Program-made: the position numbers and the translations under genes | The notes under the pieces: model-generated | The model's input: the letters and a program-made list of their open reading frames with translations, nothing else | What the model was told of the DNA's origin: nothing | The model's database searches: none | Shown here: in pieces, positions 12,048-23,573 of the stretch | Position numbering within the stretch: the first letter of the stretch is position 1 | How the letters are laid out: the number at the start of each line of letters is the position of its first letter | Assembly (NCBI GenBank): GCA_002914805.1 | Contig: JXTB01000034.1 | Span: 1,467,248 to 1,531,247, forward strand | DNA: 64,000 nucleotides | Direction of reading: 5' to 3' | Source: Parasponia andersonii | Lineage: Eukaryota > Streptophyta > Magnoliopsida > Rosales > Cannabaceae

Positions 12048-12233
12048 GTCAAAAACCATAATAGCGAATAGCCTTTTTCTAATATCAGGTGGTAACAACG
12101 ATGTGACGAGTCAAAAACCATAATAGCGAATGGCCTTTTTCTAATATCAGGTGGTAACAACGATGTGACGAGTCAAAAACCATAATAGTGAATGGCCTTT
12201 TTCTAATATCAGGTGGTAACAACGATGTGACGA
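12048..12233. repeat. 62-bp unit repeated three times at the exon 3 / solo LTR junction
   Basis: Units begin at 12048, 12110 and 12172 (GTCAAAAACCATAATAG...). Each has 54 bases of GDSL exon 3 ending in the target site AACGA, followed by TGTGACGA, the first 8 bases of the LTR. Only the third copy runs on into the full LTR. The copies differ at two positions. Confidence 0.95.
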
Positions 12234-14386
12234 CCCGAGGTCGGGTCAATGACAAAATGAGTATTTTATAAATTAGAAATATTAAAAAAAAAAAATAAAA
12301 AAGACTCAATTCATTCAAAATTTTATTACGGGAAGTCTAACATTTCAAAATTGATTTTAACAAAATATTTAATTGAAAATAAAATCTCACAGTTATGCGT
12401 CACTCATTGAACATAGATCATAATTAAAATAATTGTTTAATAGTCGTACATCATAAATCATCTCACATTCAAACATAGATATAAGTAATACAAACCATGT
12501 CCAGATTTCATATTCTAATTTATAAAGCTTAATGAAATTCAAATTCATACTCAAATTTAAATATTTTACTAGTCTCGTAAAAATTTACCAAAATATAAAT
12601 AAATTAGTTGTTCTGCAAATACCTCGATCTAGTTCTTCTGATCCAAATTACATTGAGTGTCACTTGAGGGGAAGAAAGAGGGGTGAGCTAATGTCTAGTA
12701 GAGAATCGATTACAAGTTCTTAGTATATTAAGGTCTTGCATGGTTAGTATTTCATTCAAAACAGTTCACAAAACTCAAGTAGAATTCATAATCCAATGGT
12801 TCAAACATTTCAAACCATTGTAAAATCTATCAAAACCAGTACATATCCATTCAAGCTAACATATAACTATATATGCAATCATGGTGTCCGAACTACCTAA
12901 AGAGGCGCCATAAGTCCGATCATCCTATGTGGGGCATCGTAAGTCCGATCACCTAATGTAGGGTATCGTAAATGTGTGAATGTATGCAATTTTTATATGA
13001 ATGATAGGATAAGGATATACCACATTTCCACAAAATCTCAAAATAACCATGCAGTATTCTTTAATCAAATCACTTTCAGTCCTCAAAACTGAGTTCTCAA
13101 ACCATTTTGGATTTTCTAAAAATTTTGGCATTACAACAGCTATTTTCTATCAAAACCAAAAAATCTAATTTCTTGTAGAAAACAATCCAAAACAGTATAT
13201 ATGACATGCCAACCAGTATGACGTGCCTCTCAGGCAGTTTATATCCCAAATCAGGTCAAAAATGAACATAAACTCAATTTTTACAAATTATCTCACGAAA
13301 TTCTATATTAATTGAAAATATGTAAAAATTCATATATTAAATTAATTTTTAAGTCAAGTAATCGAATCCATATCTCAATTGAGCATCCAACTAGCGTTAC
13401 AAGATTATGAAGAAAGTTTGGCGTTGTTTGGGTGTCGTTTGGAAGAGCGGACGTCGTTTTCGAAACTTTGGTTCATTGGTTTGAAAACTTGATTTTCAAA
13501 CGGAATTTCAAATCATGAAATGGATTTCACCATTAAATTCAGAGCACCTAAAAACCTTAGGTTAGACACATAATTTATCAAATTTGGATGGGGGCTCCCA
13601 CGACTCGCAAATTGAGGCAAATCTGAGCCGTCCGATTTCATTTTTCAGGCCCGTTTCAGAACATAGTCAATATATATCTCATTTTTCACCATTTTCCACG
13701 TAGATTCCAAAAATGATATTAGTTTTAAAATCTAACGGTTCGATCAAAAAGTCAATTTCAAAACTAATTACACATAAAACTGTCCAACGAAATTAAAATC
13801 AAATGGAAAAAAATTGAGACACGAGATACCTACCACCAGATTGCTCGTGAGAAGACGAGTCCACGGCGACCAGTTTCGCGGCGAACGGTGGCTGAAATCA
13901 GCTTTGACGAGCAAAATCAGTCGCGGCATTTTCTGCGTTTTTTCAGCGACCAGTAGCTCCGACGAGGCTAGTTCCGGCGGCAGAAGTTTTGTCCGGCGGC
14001 AGGACGTCAACGCCGGTCGGTGGCGCGGGGCAACGACGGCCGGAGGTAGCTCAACGGAGCTTCGCCGGATTTTGGATTTTGAGTTTTGCTCCGGGGACTA
14101 AATTGAAAAAGAAAGAGAAAATGCATGGATTTTTGGGTAATTTCTGTAATTATAGCACCACATGTCAACTTCTGCTTAATTGGGCATTGTTTTGCTTATT
14201 TGCACTTGGACTCAATTTTTTGAAAATCTTCTCAGAAACACCATTGAATAATTACATTTTGACTCCAATTTTCAAACTTTTCTTATATTTTTTCCCAAAT
14301 GAACCTAGACCCAAATCCGTCCAAATTCATCCCTTTTTTTAGGTCAAAAGACTAATTTGTCCTTACAATTTTTATGGGATTTCACA
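12226..14386 (-). mobile_element. Solo LTR (copy B) in GDSL exon 3
   Basis: The plus strand begins TGTGACGACCCGAGG and ends GGGATTTCACA. A perfect 5-bp target duplication AACGA flanks it (12221-12225 and 14387-14391). Joining the flanks restores the GDSL exon reading GGNND followed by the normal continuation. No internal retrotransposon sequence, primer binding site or coding region is present, so it is a solo LTR left by LTR-LTR recombination. It reads as an LTR on the minus strand because it aligns there with the plus strand of 15264-17594. A GC-rich part at 13800-14100 shows open frames that are not genes. Confidence 0.93.
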
Positions 14387-15263
14387 AACGACATATTATT
14401 CAGCTACTTTGGTACCAAGCTTACACAATTCAAGTATGATGTTCCTACCTACACCGATCTTTTGGCTGGCTGGGCTTCTCGTATTTTCAGGGTACGTATC
14501 ATGCCACAAAAATAACCAAGTTATTGGGTAGGAATACTTAACCAAATATTTGTTGCATTTTGAAGACTAGATTGGACTATTGCTTAATTAGGATTGTAGC
14601 CATAATTTTATTTGTAATGAGGCGTAAGATAAATTTTAAATACTATAACAACACAAAAAATAACTTAAACCTAATTATTATGTTGGTGGAAATGAAAATA
14701 AAGCCCATTATAGAAAATACTTAAGGAAATGTCTTCACTTTTCTATTCCCACGGAGGAAAGAAGATTTTCACATGTGAAAAATGAATATGGTCTTTCTAA
14801 TTGCACTTTTTTCTAAATTTTGTTTTTGAAAATTATAAATAAAAAAGATTTAAATATAATTGGGTTTGAGGTAAAATAAACATATAATATATTGCATCGC
14901 TAGGATTAGTTTGGGCTATGTTAATTCTTTTTATCCATAATATCATATTTTGGGCATCAAAATGAAGCTAGATACAAATCTAGAAGAAAAAGAAGACCAA
15001 ATTAATTGAGGACTAAGAAAGGGAAAAAAAGCTAGATGAAAAGATATAACACCCACGTTTATTATAAATTAGAATGAAAAAAAAAATAAGGCGTATATCA
15101 TGAGTATTCTAATTAACTCTAAGCTTCTTTTTATCCAAGCTCTTTCTGAGCACCGACTTAATATGGAAACGATTGCAAATTTATTTCTTCTGTGCCTAAA
15201 ACGGCCTGGTTAATATTATAAATTGTACCCTCGTTATTTTCTTTTTCTTTTTCTAATAATTTC

Positions 15264-17594
15264 TGTAAATCCAGTTTATTTTTTTAAGGGTGTTTTGGTC
15301 TTTGGCCATAAAAAAAAATTCGAATTTGGATAAAACTGAGGTGATTTTTGATAATCAAGGACTAAAGTGCAATATTGTGGACTAAAATGAGAAAATTCTC
15401 GAGTGGGGGATTTATGAGCAAAGAATCTTTGCCCATTTAAGCTTGGACACGTGGCCAAGCTGAATTTCAGCTCAAACTCTTTCTCTCCTCTCTCTCGGCT
15501 CTCTCTCTTATTCACGGCAAAAAACGCCGATTTTCCCGCGTTGCTCCAACGAAGCCCTTCCCGACATCGACGAGGGCCTCTACTGGCCGGCGAAGAAAGC
15601 CCGGCTCCGAACGATCACTGCGCCATAGGTCCTGCCGCCTGAAAGCTCGTTGTTCACCGGAAATAGCCGAAAAATATTGCGACTTCCGAAGCTCACCGGC
15701 GCCGATTTTGGCGACATTTTGCCGTGAAACTGGTTGGGTTCAACTCGTCTCGTCACGATCTTAAACATGATATATATATATTGACTCGATATTGCTCGGA
15801 TTAAATTTTGCCATTTTTGTTAATTTTGAGCTATTTTAGTTTTATATTTAATTTTTACAATCCGATCGTTAAATCGTAAAATAAACTTCATATTTGTGAT
15901 GTACTCGTTAAAACAAGAATTTTGATATATATATATATATATATATATATTGCCTATATTTGGTGATGGGCCCGAAAAGCTAAATCGAATAGTTTAGATC
16001 GTCTCGATTTGTATGCAGTGGGGTCTGCATCTAAATTGGACAAATCATATATCTAACCTAGGGTTTTTGGGTGTTTTGAATCCAATGGTAAAGTTCATTT
16101 CACGATCTGATGCTCTGAATGAAAATCGAGTTTTCAACCTATCAATCAAAAGGTTCGAAAACGATACACGGACGTCCAAACGATACCCAAACGACACCAA
16201 ACTTTCTCCATAGCCCCGTAACTCTATTTGGATACTCGATTGAGGTAAAGGATTCAATTTCCTTGTTTTCTATTATTTTCATTAAAATTCCAATTTATTC
16301 TGAAAAATGAAATTTCGTGATTTTATTAAATTGAATTATTTGAATAGTTATTTTAATGAACTATGAATTTGTGAAACATTGTAGACTGCTCTAGATATTT
16401 TTAAATATAATTTTATACAAATTTTTATACTTGGATTTTGGTAAAACCATAGAAACTGTACTTTTGAATTTTAAAGTACAAAATAGATTTTAATTAAAAA
16501 TTAGAGCATGTCTAGAATGTTAAACCACTGCATGGTTATTTGAGACTCTATATATATTGCACATTTCATATGATCATGCATGAGAGTCGTCTTAGGCATC
16601 ACGGTATTGTAGTAGGCGGACTAGTACACCCGCCTTCGGTGAGAGCTCGTAAATCCGCGCGGGATTCGTTTTCTGACTATCTCCATTCGGTAGGCGTAGT
16701 CATTTGGTGCCCTTTCGGTTCAGTAGGATTAGACACATGGGTGTCCCTCTAGTTTCCAAAGATAGATGTCAGGTAGAGAGCACTCAATACATGTAGTATA
16801 AGTTGCTCTTGTAGTAATGAGAGGATGAGAGCTCATGTGATGTATTGATTTATGTGATGTATATTCTATTTATTTGAATTGAGACTTTTATATATTTTGA
16901 CCTGGATATCTGGTTTTAGTTTTTAGTATGGTTTTCTGTAAATGGTTTAAATCCTTAATATTTATAGAAATATTTTGAGAATTATTCAAAGATTTCTCAA
17001 AAGGGAAATTGAGTAACCTACTGAGCATTCTCGTGCTCACCTCCTAATTCCTCCCATTTCAGGTGTTGACTTACTTTGTGGTAATTATTCTGGTGGCTTG
17101 GCAAGTATGTTTGGCATATGCTTGCAGTTTTAATCCTCTTCATTGGTTGGTTTGTACTCGGTATCAATTTTCCTTTCCTAAGTTAAATTTATTTAGCCAA
17201 TAATAAAATATTTACTGAGTAGATGTATGAGGATGATTTTTTTATTAAATTGAGTACTTAGAAAATAAAATGATTTTATGTAAATTATTTGAACATTGGT
17301 CATAGGATTTTAATTTGAACTGTTTCAATAAACTTCATGAATTAATAAAAGTTTTAAAACTAGTTAATTAGGATTTTCCCTCATCTTAAAAATGAAATTT
17401 TTTTTACAAATTTAAAACTGGTAGATAAAATCCTGATTTTTTTAAATTTGTCCAATTTCGTAATTTACTTATTTTTGAGGACTAAACTTAAATTTTAAAT
17501 ATTTAAATTTTCCTAAAATTTTAGAAACTATTATTCATCAATATTTTCACTTAAAATTACTAAAAGTCACGGCTTTAGATTTTCGGTCGTGACA
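15264..17594 (+). mobile_element. Solo LTR (copy C) in GDSL intron 3
   Basis: It begins TGTAAATCC and ends GGTCGTGACA, with a perfect target duplication ATTTC (15259-15263 and 17595-17599). It is the same family as copy B in the opposite orientation. Shared blocks include the start, the GC-rich CCGCCGG region, GTGAAACTGGT..ACTCGTCT, CCAAACGA.ACCCAAACGAC and TGAGCATT near the end. It is 2331 bp against 2161 bp for copy B. It lies inside an intron and leaves the splice sites at 14492 and 17623 intact. Confidence 0.93.
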
Positions 17595-17908
17595 ATTTCT
17601 ATTTAAAAATAAATGAAATATAGGATTTATATGATTTGGGTGCACGAAAATTCAGTGTTCTTAGTACATCACCTTTGGGATGCCTGCCATTTTCGAGAAC
17701 TATTGGGGGTGGTATTCAGAGAGAATGTGCGGATGAGCATAACCAAGCAGTCCAAATGTTCAACCACAAGCTATCATCTCAGTTAGCTTCCCTAAGTCAC
17801 CAACTTCCTGATTCCACTCTGGTTTATGCTGATCTTTACGACCCTCTTATTGACATCATCCTACAATCCAAAAAATACGGTGAGTCCAATTTTTTTTTTT
17901 TTAATAAT

Positions 17909-18057
17909 ATTAGAACTAGATTCGGCTATCTTTTAGGTTATGATTGTGCAAAACCACATCTTAACTATGGCCTTTCAATTTTATTAGAACTAGATTCATT
18001 TATCTTTTAGGTTAAGATTGTGCAAAAACCACATCTTAACTATGGTCTTTTCTTCAG
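17909..18057. repeat. 74-bp tandem pair in GDSL intron 4
   Basis: Units starting ATTAGAACTAGATTC begin at 17909 and 17983 and share CTTTTAGGTTA, GATTGTGCAAAA and CCACATCTTAACTATGG. Confidence 0.88.
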
Positions 18058-18478
18058 TTTTCAAAATCAAGGTGATTCGAGGTTAGTTTGCAAAATAGAA
18101 ACGTTTAGAAAGTGACTTTTCATAAATAATATAAATTCAAAAACTCTTTATGAAATAGACATTTTAAATTATAATTCGATTACTTTTAATTATTCACGAC
18201 ATGCTTACTAGATCATTGAAGAGTCTATTATGCAAGGAAAATAAATTGAAAAAGTAAATCATTTACAGTAATATATCATTTTCCAATATGATATTTTGGT
18301 TATGGATTTGTTATTGTTGTTTAAAAATTTGTAGGGTTTGAAATATCAAATTAAGGGTGTTGTGGTATTGGATTAATAGAGACGGCGGCACTCTGTAACA
18401 AGTTGACTCCGGAGGCATTTGTACGGACACATCTGATTGTGTGTTTTGGGACTTCCTTCGTCCCACAGAAGGAGCTTA

Positions 18479-18735
18479 TAAGATACTCGTTCCTCAACTC
18501 TTTAATTAATGTGTATTTGGAGTTGATTAATTTTTAGATACTTTGTATTTAATGTTCCTTAAATAATATTATTACACTTCGTCATCCCTCTCATATATAT
18601 AATATTATAACCAAACTTTTCTCATATTAAATAACAAGATACTCGTTCCACTCTTTTATTAATGTGTATTTAGAGTTCATTAATCTTTGGATAGTTTGTA
18701 GTCAATGTTCCTTAAGTACTAATATTCAGCTCTTT
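18479..18735. repeat. Partial duplication of the GDSL 3' end
   Basis: About 18479-18570, which includes the last codons and the stop, is repeated at about 18637-18725. Both copies carry AAGATACTCGTTCC, TTAATGTGTATTT.GAGTT and CAATGTTCCTTAA-like blocks. The offset is about 158 bases. Confidence 0.8.
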
Positions 18736-19060
18736 AATATATAGTTGAAACCAAAATTTTCTCATATATACAAGCACCGGTTACAATGCCCGCCTTCAAA
18801 GACGGGCACCAATGCCCAACAGCAAAAATTTAACACACCAAAGCAAAGTGTTATACAGAAGTAAAGAACAAATTTTGGGATGCGAGAAGTATTTTTTAGG
18901 GAATGTTAATACTGAGAATATAGTCTCTGTTTTTTTATGGGCACATGTGAGATTATAGACAGGTTATATATATGTGCAGGTATTTTTTTTAGCCGTTTGA
19001 TTTAGATGATGATCCAATGATTATAATGAAATACATGAAAAGACGTGCATCATTAATTTT
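18736..19060. other. Spacer before the assembly gap
   Basis: AT-rich with no gene seen. The last 80 bases resemble the MITE at 4957-5152 (a TAGCC start and GATGATTATAAT-like core), so the gap probably begins in or beside a second copy. Confidence 0.4.
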
Positions 19061-19588
19061 NNNNNNNNNNNNNNNNNNNNNNNNNNNNNNNNNNNNNNNN
19101 NNNNNNNNNNNNNNNNNNNNNNNNNNNNNNNNNNNNNNNNNNNNNNNNNNNNNNNNNNNNNNNNNNNNNNNNNNNNNNNNNNNNNNNNNNNNNNNNNNNN
19201 NNNNNNNNNNNNNNNNNNNNNNNNNNNNNNNNNNNNNNNNNNNNNNNNNNNNNNNNNNNNNNNNNNNNNNNNNNNNNNNNNNNNNNNNNNNNNNNNNNNN
19301 NNNNNNNNNNNNNNNNNNNNNNNNNNNNNNNNNNNNNNNNNNNNNNNNNNNNNNNNNNNNNNNNNNNNNNNNNNNNNNNNNNNNNNNNNNNNNNNNNNNN
19401 NNNNNNNNNNNNNNNNNNNNNNNNNNNNNNNNNNNNNNNNNNNNNNNNNNNNNNNNNNNNNNNNNNNNNNNNNNNNNNNNNNNNNNNNNNNNNNNNNNNN
19501 NNNNNNNNNNNNNNNNNNNNNNNNNNNNNNNNNNNNNNNNNNNNNNNNNNNNNNNNNNNNNNNNNNNNNNNNNNNNNNNNNNNNNNNN
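19061..19588. other. Assembly gap (528 N)
   Basis: The bases are all N. Nothing can be said about the content, and open frames spanning it are artefacts. Confidence 1.
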
Positions 19589-20533
19589 TCATTTGGGTTA
19601 TTAATACTTATGCCTACAAAATACGGATCTCAGGTTTTATTTGTTTTTTCAATTTCCGTTCAAAATTTATTAGAAATATATTATCTTTTACAAAGTTTTA
19701 AGAAAATATTATTTTAAAACTGATTATGGGTTATTAGTTAACAATTATAAATTATTTTGGTTAATAGTTACTAATTTGTGAAAAATATGGTTACTAGTTA
19801 TTATTTTTAAATATTTTTTAATAAATAACATTATCTAATATAAACCGTCCAAATAAAAAAAAAAAAAAAACACACACACACACACAAAACTATATTTTTC
19901 AAATTTTTTTCCTAGAAACTCCGTACCAAGCCTAAGTTCCCCGTCTCATTTTTCATATTAAACTGTTTTAGGAGTGTGTTTGCGTTGGCTGGCTGTGTGT
20001 CTGTCTTCATATTTTGGGCTGGGTGTGAATTGCAGCCCAGCCCGTCCCAGAAAGGACTGGACCGTAAGCCTAAGGTGCCACTCAGCTTAATTTCCCCAAG
20101 AAACTGTGTCGTTTTAGGAAAATCCCAATTCCCCAAATCCTTGCCAGGTCTCTCCCCATCGATTTCTACTGAGTTATCCCTCCCAGTCTATTACTATTAA
20201 TCTTGAGATGAAAAATGCATACCAATCTTGTTCACCTTCACCCGCGCTTTTCAAATCCAAACACTCTGATTCATTTCAGATCCAAAACAAAAACAAGACA
20301 GTGATATACCTGAAAGAAAAGACAAGTAACAAAAACACCACCTATGAGCCTCTTTGAGACCATTTTACTTTTGTCTCTTCATATATACATATATCTTTTT
20401 CTCTCTTTTCGGCCTTTGCTCTCTCAATACTCAACACCCTCCCTCCCTCCCTCCCTCCCTCCCTCCTAGCTCTATCCTTTTAGGGTTTCATATCATTCAA
20501 AGTCAATACCCCCTCTCTCTCTCTCGTCCTCAA
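19589..20533 (+). promoter_or_regulatory. Upstream region and leader of the beta-barrel gene
   Basis: An AT-rich part (19620-19860) holds repeats of GTTA.TAGTTA that recur near 32800. A short (CA)n run follows at about 19870. From 20438 to 20528 the sequence is pyrimidine-rich, with (CCCT)n and then (CT)n just before the ATG, as is common in plant 5' leaders. Confidence 0.5.
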
Positions 20534-21384
20534 ATGGAACCAGTAGCATTCGTGGTAGACAAATTCAAAGGTTTAGGTAATTGGACCCATGACCTCCTCG
20601 ATGGACTCCTTCATCGCCGCCGTCAAACTTCTGCTCGCCGCAATCCGGTAGTATTTTTTTTTTTTTTTTAAAATAAATTTTATTCTATTTTATTTGTTGC
20701 ACACAACGCTCAAAATAAACTTGTTTCGATGAATTTTATGGTGAATTGATTGGTTGTGACAACGAGCTAGAGAATAGAGCTTATGATCAGACTTTATACA
20801 AGTCTTCCCCTTCAAGCCTTCAAATGTGATTTTTTTTTTTGGGTTTGTTTTCAGATTGAAATATTAAAGCGGCTACAACGAGAATCATTTTCGGATTTGA
20901 TGAAGCTGAGGGACAGACAAGACAAGGTAGAGCGGGTTCTTTCCTTGTACAAGACTGCTAAGGGGAGCCCTTTTGGCGACGCCGCCACTATCCTAAGGGG
21001 GGAAGTTGATCTCTTAGGGGGTTTCTTGATGATGATGACGCCGCATAGTGTCGAACCCGAAGGTAATAACCGCTGCGGCGATGGCGATGTACTTGCTCGC
21101 GCCGGACTCAGAACTGGACTTGATTCAAGGTTCACTTTCGAAACGACGATTCGGGACAATGATACCCTGGTTGTTGAGTTTGTTAGTAGTCAGAAGAATA
21201 AGAATGATCTTGGTGAGGGCTTAGGCTTAGGGAGCCCGCTTTCTTTATCAAAGGTACTTTATATGGAAAATGCTAGCGATTGGCTATCCACATTCCTTAT
21301 CCCTATGGGAGCAAAATGCAGTGATGTAGCAATTCTCAAAAGTCCTTCCCATCAGGTAGAGTCTCTGGCCTTGTATTTGGCGTA

Positions 21385-21422
<38 letters not shown>

Positions 21423-22291
21423 TATAGTTATAGTGTTTTTGTTGTATTCAGTGATGATATGATGCAATTGCAAAAAGCAACTTAGCTATGCCCCGTTTAG
21501 TTTCTCATTACTTCTGTTCCCTGCTTTTGGCCAGTTAGCCTCATAACCCCTTATAGTTAACTTATGAGATTTTTTGTTTTCTGGTCTTGCAGGGTAAGGG
21601 CCTTACTGATATTTCATATTCCGGACCATCCCTTTTGAATCAGCATAATGGTGGTGCGGTTGGCTTAATGGTGAAGCAGTCAAATTTTATTGCTTCATTG
21701 GCTCAGTTTGTTTCTAGACAGGGAATGCATCCGGATTCAGATAGCGTGGACCACTGTTTCAGCACATTTGGGCAACTTCTGTATCAGTTGCCAAGAGGAA
21801 CAAAGCTTTCCCTCATGGGACTTCTACAAGTGCCTAAATTATCACGTCAACCTGCCAATCATGGGCCCTTCACCCTTTCTCTTGGTGGCTACAAACGTCA
21901 AGAAACCCCTGAGAGAATGGTCGAAGAATTTGTTCCGACCGTGGGAACAAGCTCACGTGGAAATGTCCCAACTGGATCCATTGCTTTGATGTTGGAGTCG
22001 GAAATTGACGAGTTTACCAAGATTGGAGGTTGGATTGAGCTGAAGAATTCGGATCCTAAATATCTAAAATGGGCTGCGAGTATATCTGATGATTCTGAAG
22101 AGTTATTTGGATGGGGGATGAAGTTCGGTGGGATGATTGAAGGTCCCTCAAATTTTGACCATTTTCAGTTTGAAACTTACATGAAGTTTAATTTAGGAAA
22201 GAGATTCAGTATAAAGCCTGGTGTTGCCTATATAAGGGATGGGAATGCCAGAGCAACTGCCCTTATGCTTCGGTCTAATTGGTCACTTTGA
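20534..22291 (+). CDS. Mitochondrial outer-membrane beta-barrel-like protein (OM47-like)
   Basis: Three exons (20534-20647, 20855-21355, 21593-22291) with GT-AG borders and phase-0 joins give 437 residues, about 47-48 kDa. The N-terminus is MEPVAFVVDKFKGLG. There is no signal peptide and no long hydrophobic helix. The second half has alternating polar and hydrophobic strands with many glycines (for example LFGWGMKFGGMIEG and KPGVAYIRDG), ending ALMLRSNWSL, which fits a membrane beta-barrel with a terminal strand signal. From memory of family content and size I associate it with the plant OM47 proteins of the mitochondrial outer membrane, but that link is not proven here; a plastid outer-envelope barrel is the alternative. 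A (TC)n run at 21391-21419 lies in intron 2. The ATG was chosen because it follows the leader directly and opens the conserved-looking N-terminus. Confidence 0.8.
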
Positions 22292-23196
22292 TCACCATCT
22301 TTGGCTTGAATATCTTTTTGTTGTGCCGAGTTCCATTTTCCAAAAGGTCAAATACATTGTCTCCAGCCTGAAGGTACATATTGATTATTAACATACAACC
22401 TCTGTTTTAATTGTATCGAAGTTGAGAACTTTATTGAATTGTAAAACAGTCCTTCCTGCGAATCCTGACTATACATTCATCTCCTCGGATTACATAATTT
22501 GAACTTGTAATGGTTGAAATTATTGTTTAATCACAGAATTACACTTATAGCGATTAGGCATTTGTATTGCCAAGACTTTTCATGTGTTTTCATAAAGCAG
22601 GGTTTGTCTTGAAAAATTCATTTCGAACTGGTATTTTTATCCGATGTAGGGATGCAATGTAAATTGTTCTCCGTGCTCTAATAAACCTGTAAAGTTTTCT
22701 AATTAGTTTTTAGTATTGGATTTCTGCTTTTCACATTTTTTTAGTTTTGAAAAATTAGTTATACATGGGGATACCGGAGTGGACGAGTCATCCCTTTGTT
22801 TCCTTGAGTTATGCTACCCGTGCACAGATGATGTCTCAAAATCAAAGACTCGGGCGCCAATTTTCACTTTCCTTTTTTAAAAAAAAAATGAAAAAAAAAA
22901 ACGCTATGCTTGAGAGTTTGTCGTTTCTGGATTTAAACAAGTGACATGTCTCATTTAATAACTAGGCAAAAGGCATGCCCTTTTTATTTATATAAACGAA
23001 AACGACACGACTTTTGAACTACCATTGACATGTCGTTTATTGAACAACGGGATAGCAAGCAAACATACCATTGACATGTCGTTTTTTGAACAATGGGAAC
23101 ACTAGCGAACGTACATTCCACAGTGTATAAGTATCTATTTTCCCTACTTGAACGACAACCAACGTTTGATAACAATTGTTCCGTTGTTTTCTTATT
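22292..23196. other. 3' region of the beta-barrel gene and spacer
   Basis: The first part is probably 3' UTR, with an AATAAA-type signal near 22679. An imperfect 46-bp tandem pair (ACCATTGACATGTCGTTT) lies at 23021 and 23067. No gene is seen. Confidence 0.5.
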
Positions 23197-23573
23197 AGGT
23201 TAAACTTGTTTTAGGTCCTTGAAAAATAACCCAAATTTCTTTTGGTCCATGACTCTTCGCAATGTCACATATTTGGTTACTAAAAATTATGTTTTTGTCT
23301 TCTCAAAAAAGGAAAAAAAAAATACTATGTTTTCGTCTAAATTTGATAGATGAATCTTCAAATTTAAATTTTGTTGTATTTAACAATTTTTTTCTCCCTC
23401 AATTATAATAGGATTGGGGACCAAAATTGAGACAAATTAGAGTAGAATAATGTTTAAATGTTTAGAGTCCAAAATAAGACAACTATACAGTTCAAGCTCA
23501 AGTACGAGACATTTGAATCAAAGACCAGCACAGAACTAAGCTTATTTGAGGAACTAAAAATAATATTTAACCC
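23197..23573. mobile_element. Mutator-like MITE
   Basis: The terminal inverted repeats are AGGTTAAACTTGTTTTAGG at the left and, as reverse complement of the right end, GGGTTAAATATTATTTTTAG. The flanks form a 9-bp target duplication with one mismatch: TTTCTTATT at 23188-23196 and TTTCTTGTT at 23574-23582. A 9-bp duplication is the mark of Mutator-type insertion. It has no coding capacity and is 377 bp long. Confidence 0.8.

Larger units (their letters stand above)
9385..18509 (+). pseudogene. GDSL esterase/lipase, five exons, broken by two solo LTRs
   Basis: Exons: 9385-9691, 11634 to about 11764, 11972-12225 continuing 14392-14491, 17624-17879, and 18335-18509. Exon 1 gives an N-terminal hydrophobic segment and block I as FGNSFLDTGNN (the usual GDS is GNS; the serine is kept). 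Exon 2 has TGLCFASGGSGYDPL, exon 3 has GGNND (block III) and exon 4 has LGARKFSVLSTSPLGCLP. Exon 5 should carry the Asp and His of the catalytic triad, but reads VFWDFLRPTEGAYK, with Arg where His is expected. Damage: a solo LTR in exon 3, a 62-bp triplication, no clear GT donor after exon 2, TAA early in exon 5, and a one-base frameshift before the last block. The family comprises secreted serine hydrolases, often in pollen coat or epidermis. A live paralogue probably exists elsewhere. Confidence 0.9.

Noticed and set aside
12048..12233. Regular direct repeats that could suggest a CRISPR array
   Set aside because: Units are head-to-tail without spacers and are parts of an exon and an LTR; the genome is a plant's. 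The same applies to 42268-42441.
13768..14342. GC-rich open frames on both strands (80-117 codons)
   Set aside because: They lie wholly inside the solo LTR (copy B), and the matching part of copy C does not keep the frames.
15276..16310. Several open frames of 60-80 codons
   Set aside because: They lie inside solo LTR copy C; they are not conserved between LTR copies and match no family.
19017..19604. Open frames across the gap
   Set aside because: They consist of N and have no content.
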